A stretch of 64,000 nucleotides of DNA from Ricordea florida (Eukaryota > Cnidaria > Anthozoa > Corallimorpharia > Ricordeidae). The stretch is from assembly GCA_949710005.1 (NCBI GenBank), contig OX453282.1, forward strand, positions 4,118,501 to 4,182,500, in the 5' to 3' direction. Of the stretch, positions 52,245 through 61,200 are shown piece after piece. Position numbers and translations under genes: made by a program. Under the pieces are notes generated by a model. That model made no database searches. It was not told the DNA's origin and saw nothing but the letters and a program-made list of their open reading frames with translations. The number at the start of each line of letters is the position of its first letter. The stretch's first letter is position 1.

Positions 52245-55200
52245 GTGGGTACAATCTTTGCTGTCTGATGTGGCTAACGAAACCACAATTTTAAAAAACG
52301 CATTAAATATTCAACCATCATCACGTTAACAACAGTATAAAGATCGTTTAGGAAAAAAACTAATGTACCTCATGAAGAAATGGTCACACTGAAAAGTTTA
52401 GTGATAAAAAGACACACTTAAGTAAAACAAAGAGAACTACTGAAGAACACTGACAACCCCTAAAGTCTGTCTGGGATACACAAATGCGTAAGAGGAATGT
52501 GACACTGAATGGTTTAATCCATAGATTAAAAAGATAGGGCCACGCTATGTAGAAAACAAACAGCACAGCAGTGTGCTACTGTTCAGTAGCTTTCCAAAGA
52601 TCAGAATGGTCTGAAACTGCATAGTTTGATCCACAGGTATGAAAGTTAAAACAGCCCTGTATAGTAAAACAAGCATTACCACAATACAATACTTTTCAGT
52701 AGCTTTACAAAGAATGGCCACACTGCATGGTTTGATCCACTGATGAAAAAGTTAGTAAAACGAATAGCACCACAGTACAGTACTTTTCAGTAGCTTCAGT
52801 TACAAAGAATGGTCACACTGCATGGTTTGATCCACAGATGAAAAGTTAGAACCACACTGTATAGTAAAACAAACAGTACCACAGTACAGTACTGTTCAGT
52901 AGCTTTACAAAGAATGGTCACACTGCATGGTTCGCTCCACAGATGAAAACGTTAGAACCACACTGTATAGTAAAACAAACAGTACCACAGTACAGTACTG
53001 TTAAGTAGCTTTACAAAGAATGGTCACACTGCATGGTTCGCTCCACAGATGAAAAAGTTAGAACCACACTGTATAGTAAAACAAACAGTACCACAGTACA
53101 GTACTGTTCAGTAGCTTTACAAAGAATGATCACACTGCATGTTTGTTAATTTTTTGATATTGCAGAGAACTTCTGGAGAGCAGCAAAAGCGTAACGAAAG
53201 CATGCAAAGCAAAGTTACAGATGTGGGTAAAGGATCTCCAGACGTTTTCAAGAAGCAAAACAACAACTCAAAATCCTCGTATGAAGGTAAACGAAGGTAG
53301 CGACTCTCTATTGACACTTTTAAATTCCAAGCTATTTACAAATAGCTTGGAATTTTTTCGACCGATTTGTTTCTTAAAGCGGAGTTTGATAAGGGCGCAT
53401 ACACTTGACCCAAGGAGATTCTTCATCAAAATATTTATCGTGGGAGTCTAAGCGTGTAAACACAGCCTCACAAAAGATTTTATTTTTTAAACCGTATGTT
53501 TTATAGGTGACATTCTGGATTGAAGATGCCTTACATCTGTGCCGCACAGGACTACCACAGGATCTGCAGTTCGATATTATCGACACCAGTAACTTGAGTG
53601 ATCATATCGGTCTATTAAACATTCTCGTCTGTTGGGGAAAGAGATTAAAAGAGTAAGTTTTCGTTTTTAAGTGTGATCGTAACTTCTTCATCTGTGACCA
53701 TTCTATGGAAAGCTAATGAACAGTACTGTACTGTGGTACTGTTTGTTTTACTATACGGTGTGGTTCTAACGTTTTCATCTGTGGATCAAACCATGCAGTG
53801 TGACCATTCTTTGTAAAGCTACTGAACAGTACTGTACTGTGGTGCTGTTTTACTATACAGTGCGGGTATAATCTTTTTTTTCTGCGGATGAATAACGAAT
53901 TGAATCAATATACAATTAGATTTTCCAAAAAAAAAAATGAAACAAAATGACCTGTACTGTACTCACTGAGAAGAACTGCTACTGGGGACTTGCAACAGTC
54001 AGTGCAAGGTTGACGTACCAACACTAATACATAACACTGATGCTAGTCTTTTGTTACAGGCCTGGGCAGTCACAACTTTTTACTTCTACAATGCTATGGC
54101 GCGTGACAGGCCGTTCTACTCTTAACGAATATCTGGAGTCCAGCATTGGGATACATAGCAATCTGTTCCCAACAATACTGGGGCTTCAGCTGGCAGAGGA
54201 TCTTGACCTCGGGAGCAGGTGAGACGGATCGAAGACTAAAGTATACTTTACAGTACTGCTATATTAAGTATATCTTTCTGTGCGAGTTATTATCAATTTA
54301 TGATCAAGTTTCCACGTTTTCTGGAAAGCACTTTGATAGAATAGCCTTGAAAATTACTTTGGATTATAACTGACATGTTTAAGAAGAAATTTAAGTTTTA
54401 TTTCCAAAGCTTGTTCTTGTAGGTGGGGACAAGAGAAAATGAGGTAAGAAAACGTATCTTGCACACTGGGTTCTCTTACTATGATAAGGGGACAAAAGCC
54501 ATTTTTTAGATCCGGAAAGTATTTTAACTGACCAATGGCTGATGTCCCTCCCATCACGTGGTTGTAATTTCAATGCGCCATGTGGAAACCGCCCAGCCAT
54601 GAACGAGATATAAACAGATTTCGCGCAAAAAATAGATTCTGTCCCCTTATCATCTCATACGGGGTTATGTTCTCTTTCCTCGTTTTCTCTTGGTTCATTA
54701 ACACTAAATATATCAAACGCGATAACAGTTGAGCGTTTCATTATATAATAAACACCAGGAAGAAGAAGAAAACACAAAGAGAGAAAATCGGTGTAGAGTT
54801 ACAGGTTTCTTTTAACACAAAGTTATTTAGAAGATGAAATTAAAGATTAAGAATGGGCTTTTAGTCATTTATCAAATTGTACGTCAACATGAATGGGCTG
54901 TTGCAGTCAAACTGACAAGATTTATATTAACATTTCATAACCCGAGTTCTTCCATATTACAGTGATAGTATGATTGCAAAAGAAGGTTGGCGAGTCGAAG
55001 ACAGATTGACTTGGGTAAGAGCGGTTCCAGAGAGATCACCTATAAGCATTGGTGAGCATACACAAAGATCGCTTTATCGACACTCCTCGTTCTTAACAAT
55101 TTTCTGAAGTAAACCTGCTGCAGCATTCTCTTTGGCAGGGCTGGACGTTGCGACCTGTGGGGTCGCCAATGCGACTAGATTTTATCCACTGGCGACTAAG

Positions 55201-58200
55201 TTTTCACGCCTGGTCGCCAGGCTGGCCCCAAGATTTTTTGATTTAGTTTTAAAATTTCTTATCGAGTTCAATACTCTGATACTTTCGTGTTCGCGTATGA
55301 AGCCAATGAAATCGTTTGTTCAGGTTTATTAAACGACCTTTAGTGTATTATATTCTATTTTTTCTTGAAGATAATTTTGGCGACTAGAATACTTGTCCTG
55401 GCGACCAAAAATGAAAACTCGGAGGCCAGGTGGCCCCAAGATTTTTTCTGAAAGCCCTGTTTGGGAATGGTTTTTTCTTTAGTCAGGATTTTTGTACTCA
55501 AAAACTTGACGACAAGATTTTTCTCCCACAAAAAGGATTCTTGCATGGGAGTGATTGTTAGATTCTGCCACGGAGTATGAAGAAAAAAATCTGTAACATT
55601 TCAATTTCTATATAGTTAGGTTTTTATTAGAACATATTTATAATACAATAACATCTGATTGTTTCTGGACAGTTATACTTAGGATTTATATCAGTCAAAG
55701 ATTAAGTCTTTGTACCTCTCTACTTTGTTTCTAGATCGTTCTCCAGATATTCTTAGCGCCCTTAAAGCGATTGCTAGGCGTTGCTGCAGACTTCCTAGCC
55801 CCAAAAATCGATGTATGCAGCTCAGTGGAGTTACCCTTGCTTCACCAACAACATTCTTTGCAGCGTTTGCGCAAATTTTACCAGGGTTTCAAGAGCCAGG
55901 TGGGTAAAAATTGCGCTCAAACTACATGTAAAAATTATTCTGCACCGCCAAACCCTAATGTTAGAAGCACACCTCAACGGTAAAGCAAGGATCGATTATG
56001 AGCCCAGGAAACCTGAAGCCTGTCTTTTCTCAGGCTAAATTGTATTTGCTTGAAATTGCGTTCATATTGTGAAGGCGAATAGACACTTACGCTGTACCTA
56101 CTTGAGACGTCGAGAGGTAATTCATATTACATTTGTATTGCTGTATTATATTATCATTATACTACATTATATTATATATTAGAAGAGAAAATGAGGAAAG
56201 AGAACATAACCCCGTCTAAGATGATAGGGGTACAGAATCTATTTTTAGCGCGGAATCTATTTATATCTCGTTCCAGGGCTGAGCAGTTTCCCCATGGCGC
56301 ATTGAAATTACAACCACGTGATGAGAAGGACATCAGCCATTGGTCAGTTAAAATAGTTTCCGGATCTAAAAATAGATTCTGTGCCTTCTCATAGTAAGAG
56401 AACCCAGTGTGGAAGATGCATTCTCTTAGCTTATTTTCTCTTGTATATTACTATTATTCTTTATTTACCTGGGTTACGATGTAAGTGTAATCTTTACATC
56501 CTCTTTCTACGATTGAACTTTATTTTTATCTCATTGTTTTCCACAACTCCGCCTTCCAATTTACGGTTTTCTTTTTAGCCGAACATGTTCTGCCAAATGT
56601 AGAAGAGGCACTGCCAAACGTAAGACTGCTCCATCGGAGAATCAGCAACAAATTTAGTACACTATCCTGGAATGTTCTCAAGTCAGCCATAGGGCTATGC
56701 TCAGGTTGGTAACATTTAAATGCATTTATGATATGGATACAATATTGTGCGCGTAGTAGTACATAAAATTTCACCATAGTTTCCGATACTGTGGCCTGTT
56801 TGTTTTACTATACAGTGTGGTTCTAACTTTTTCATCTGTGGATCAAACCATGCAGTGTGACCATTCTTTGGAAAGCTATTGAACAGTACTGTACTGTGGT
56901 ACTGTTTGATCTACTATACAGTGTTGTTCTAACTTTTTCATCTGTGGATCAAACCATGCAGTGTGACCATTCTTTGTAAACTGAACAGTACTGTTCTGTG
57001 GTACTGTTTGTTTTACTATACAGTGTGGTTCTAACTTTTTCATCTGTGGATCAAACCATGCAGTGTGACCATACTTTGTAAAGCTCAGTACTGAACAGTA
57101 CTGTACTGTGGTACTGTTTGATCTACTATACAGTGTTGTTCTAACTTTTTCATCTATGGATCAAACCATGCACGCGCAGTGTGACCATTCTTTGGAAAAC
57201 TAATGAACGGTACTGTACTGGTACTGTTTGTTTTACTTCCACTCTCAGTTACTTGTGGTCACTTTACTTCTCCCTTTAAAATTTTCCTCAGATTTCCCCA
57301 AAATACATTTCCAATTTCTATTATTTATTTATGTATTTAAGTGTAGTTCAGTGGAGAGACAGGAAAACAGTTTTTTTTCTCTCCTTTCATAGAATCTGTA
57401 CTGAAAATTGACGTCCAGGTTGTATTTCCCATCTCTGCTCACTCGCGCACTACTCCAGTGTTACAGGCAATTCTGTTTGAAGATCCTGCCGACGCAATAT
57501 TTTTAAACGTGTGGCCTGTTTGGCAGGTGAGAAGATTACTCCCTTTTCTCTCTGAAGAGCGTTGGTTACTCTGCAAATCAGGGGTTTAGTACACCTTATT
57601 CCAAAATGGCCGCCTTTTAAGTATTCTTTTGTTTTTATTCAAATTATCCCTTTACGCCTCGTTCTTAAGCTAAAATTCAAAAGAATATTTCACCTTGAAC
57701 GAGGCATCAAGGTCTAATTTAAATAAAAACAAAAAAAAAAATATATAAAAGGCGGTCATTTTGGAATAAGGCATACAAGCGCAGTCAAAACCAAAACGCT
57801 GTAAAGCTTTCAGCTAAACAGCGCGTTGAAATTTTTGCATGTGTATTATCATCATTAAAATTTACACGATCAGCACAGGGGCGTTGCTACCTGTACGTTC
57901 GGTACGCACGTGCGTACCAAAAACGTCGAAAGTAAAAAATAAATAAATAAAATAAAAAAGTAAAAAATAACAAAACAGCAAAACAAAATAAATAAATAAA
58001 TAAATAAATAAACAGACAGTTGTTTTAAAAAAGCACAGGTTGCCTCAATTCATTTAACTGTGCTTGTTTATTTTGGATGAATCTTTTCTAAATAACGGCT
58101 CCTTTTCTCCCGCACCCGAGTGTCGGTTTCCAGAGAAGCGACGTGAATCATTGGTCGAACGAATCTTGAATGACATATTTAGACTGAAAAGGCGGGAAAA

Positions 58201-61200
58201 TAGCGAGCAGGTAACAAGCTGGGACCGGTTGTTGGAAGGCCGATTTACGCTAACTCAGGGTTAAAGTTTAACATTGGTTTCTTTTCCTCTTTTTAAAAAA
58301 GCGTTTTCTCTGATAACTTTCTCTACTTTTTTCAGAACATACTATCATTAAATTGTATTCAAAAAGAATTATACTGAATGCGCTTTTTAAGTTCTCATAT
58401 CTGTATTTAAATTTCGTACGAACTCAGGGTTACCTTAACCGTGCTTCGAACAACCCAGCCCAGGATGGTCAATGAACCAAAACAGGCGACAAAAACTTAA
58501 CGACTTAGTTTTCATTTCTAATACTGTAAAAATGCGAGGCTTACAACCCAACCTCGCCTTTAATCAAGACACCTGCAAAAGATTTGGGACTTGTTTACAA
58601 ATGGATAAATCCTGACTTCTCCCCTGCAGTAAAAGGAGCATTTAAAGCAAGGACTACTTTCAGCGTTTACACAATACAAACTGTAAAAAAATTAATTTGC
58701 CTTTTTCAGATCGAAAAAAGAAGGTTCCAACGACCCGTCCATCTGTTTTACAATAACGTTCGCTACGAAGATGGTGTCGCCAGTTTCTTGGTTCTAGAAA
58801 ATGACTGGAAATCGCTTCATTCTGACACAGTGCTGATCTTACTGAGTTCATCGGGGAATTTCAAGTCCGATGCTGTTAAGGTCAAACATGAACCTAGTGA
58901 AAACGAAGAAAGCTCTCATTGGATTTGTAATGAACGTTTTGTCTTGAACGGCACTATTGGTGGAAGCAAAGAGGAGGGATTTTTTAAGAAAAAACGAAGA
59001 TCGCCTGTTAAGAGGAATATGTCATTTCTTCAAGTCAACTGTATGAGTAAGAACTCAGAGAGCAGCATAACCAAGAGAGACGTTTATCAGATGTCAACTT
59101 TATCGAGAAGAGATCTTGTCAATCAAAACAGTTGTCAGCTTGGCAACAGCAGGGATTGTTTGCTTACGGATGAGCGACGAGATGAACGTAACGAAAAGTG
59201 TTTTGATTCAGGAATCATTTCTGTAGCTTTCAAAGACTCGGACGATGACCAACAAGTCAAAAAGGAAGATGGCAAACATACTAACTACAAAGGTGGCAAT
59301 GAAATGGAAACAAGAGACAGTGGCAATCCAGCTACAACGTTGACGACATCAGTGCAGAGAATACAGGATATTAGAAAGTTTTTTGGCTTCTACGAGGCAT
59401 CATCTGCTTCCGTAAAACAGGCACGGAACCATGTCCTTGAGGTATGATTAAGGCGATACGCAACGATATGCAGCTAATACGCATACAAACGGCTTCGTAC
59501 CAAAAATCAAGAAAACAAATTAAGCTCTATAAAATGTGACCATCCGAAGGGGTAATCAGAGGGTTACAGGCTCGAATTCTTCTATACATTGGGAGAATTC
59601 GTAACTCCCTCTTCCGAACCAAATTATGGTTTATCAAAAGAGTTAATGTGTAAGTTGTATCAACGTAATTAGGGACCTTTAGCAAAGACGACGTCGACGA
59701 GAGCGAGATCGCCAAAAAAAACAATAAGCATAATTAGCAAAAACAATGGCTCTGCACGCCCCACACGTGCGTTTCGTATTTTGGACCGACAAGCACTTTT
59801 TTACCCTTCAAAAAGAACAATCACTCCATCTAAGTTTTTCTTGCCCCATTTCCTCTCAATATTGGGGTCACCGCAGCTATATCATGTTATTTTTTAACAT
59901 GTTAGTTAAAACTGACCAGGGCTACCAAAAGTTAAGGTTTGAACTCCCGATGTGCGACTATATGCTACAGAATTTCGAAAAGTTTCAACGTAAATAATGC
60001 GAAGTACAAAGTTAAAAATAGAACTCAACATGTAGTTTAATTGGACTACCCCAGTTTCTCTTCGTTTCTTTGCCTGGACTCTAAGATGATCCATTTGAGT
60101 GATTTTTAGTTCTGAAGTGGAAATTCCGAGCCGTTTTAATAGTGATTTGACGAGCGATCCCACATTCACAACATATAGACGCAACATATAGATTGCAACT
60201 TGACTCTGAAAAAAAAAAATTAGAGGGCTACTTCATTTTGGGATGGGCCACAAGGAAGCTGGCCCGACTGGCCACCAAGCACTGGGAGTTAATTTTTAGC
60301 CCTGTGTCATGTTATTTTTTGAAATGTATCCCAACAAGATGTGAGAGGAGTGAGGGAGGTATGTAAGATTACCGGTACTTCAAAAAACTAATTAAAGAAA
60401 ACAGCAAATACTGTCAATCGGTCCCGAGGTATTTTGGCAAAGATTGTAGCTTTTGTTTCAATGCGGAACACACGAAGAGTCAAAGATTGAATGAATGAAT
60501 GGAATGAATGAACTACTTCATACTTCATAAAAGTGTTCACCTTTTTCCCATTTTAGCTCCTGGTGTTAGAAGAGCACACCATGTGCTATAACACGGAGGT
60601 TAGGATTCTTAACAGAGCACAGAAGAACAGTGCTACCATGAGTTTTACTCCTAAGGAGATGCCAACAGCTGCGGAACTTTCTGTAAACGGAGAAGGGTAC
60701 GGGTACCAAGGAATTTAAGTAGTGATTATAATAAACTTCAAAATAGAGTTACCAGTTAAAAGACGCAAATGGTGCATCGGGCAAACTTTGCCTAAACTTT
60801 GCCAAGAGAACATCGATAAGCACGAAATACGAACGTATCTCGAACTGCTACGAACAAGTGTCAGGTTCTGTTTTTAAAAGAGCCTTAAATACAAAAAGGA
60901 AAAAGAAGTAAAAAGAAAAATTATCGGAGAGGAGTACGGCTACCAGATGGCTTAAATTCCCTTAAAAGGACATTTTTAATTAGAAGAAATGAAGTGGATA
61001 TTCTTAAGCAGTTGTATTCCTTATCTCTTACCGGGGAAAGTAGGGGGGTACTCCCAGAAAAAAAAAATTGGGTAGGGGAGTACGGCCCGCTTCCCAAAAC
61101 CCTTACCATATTTATGACCAAAATCTGTGATTTTCCCTGCCCTATTTAAGACTTCACAAAAAATTTGATACCCTTTTTATGACTTGAATAATGAGATCTC

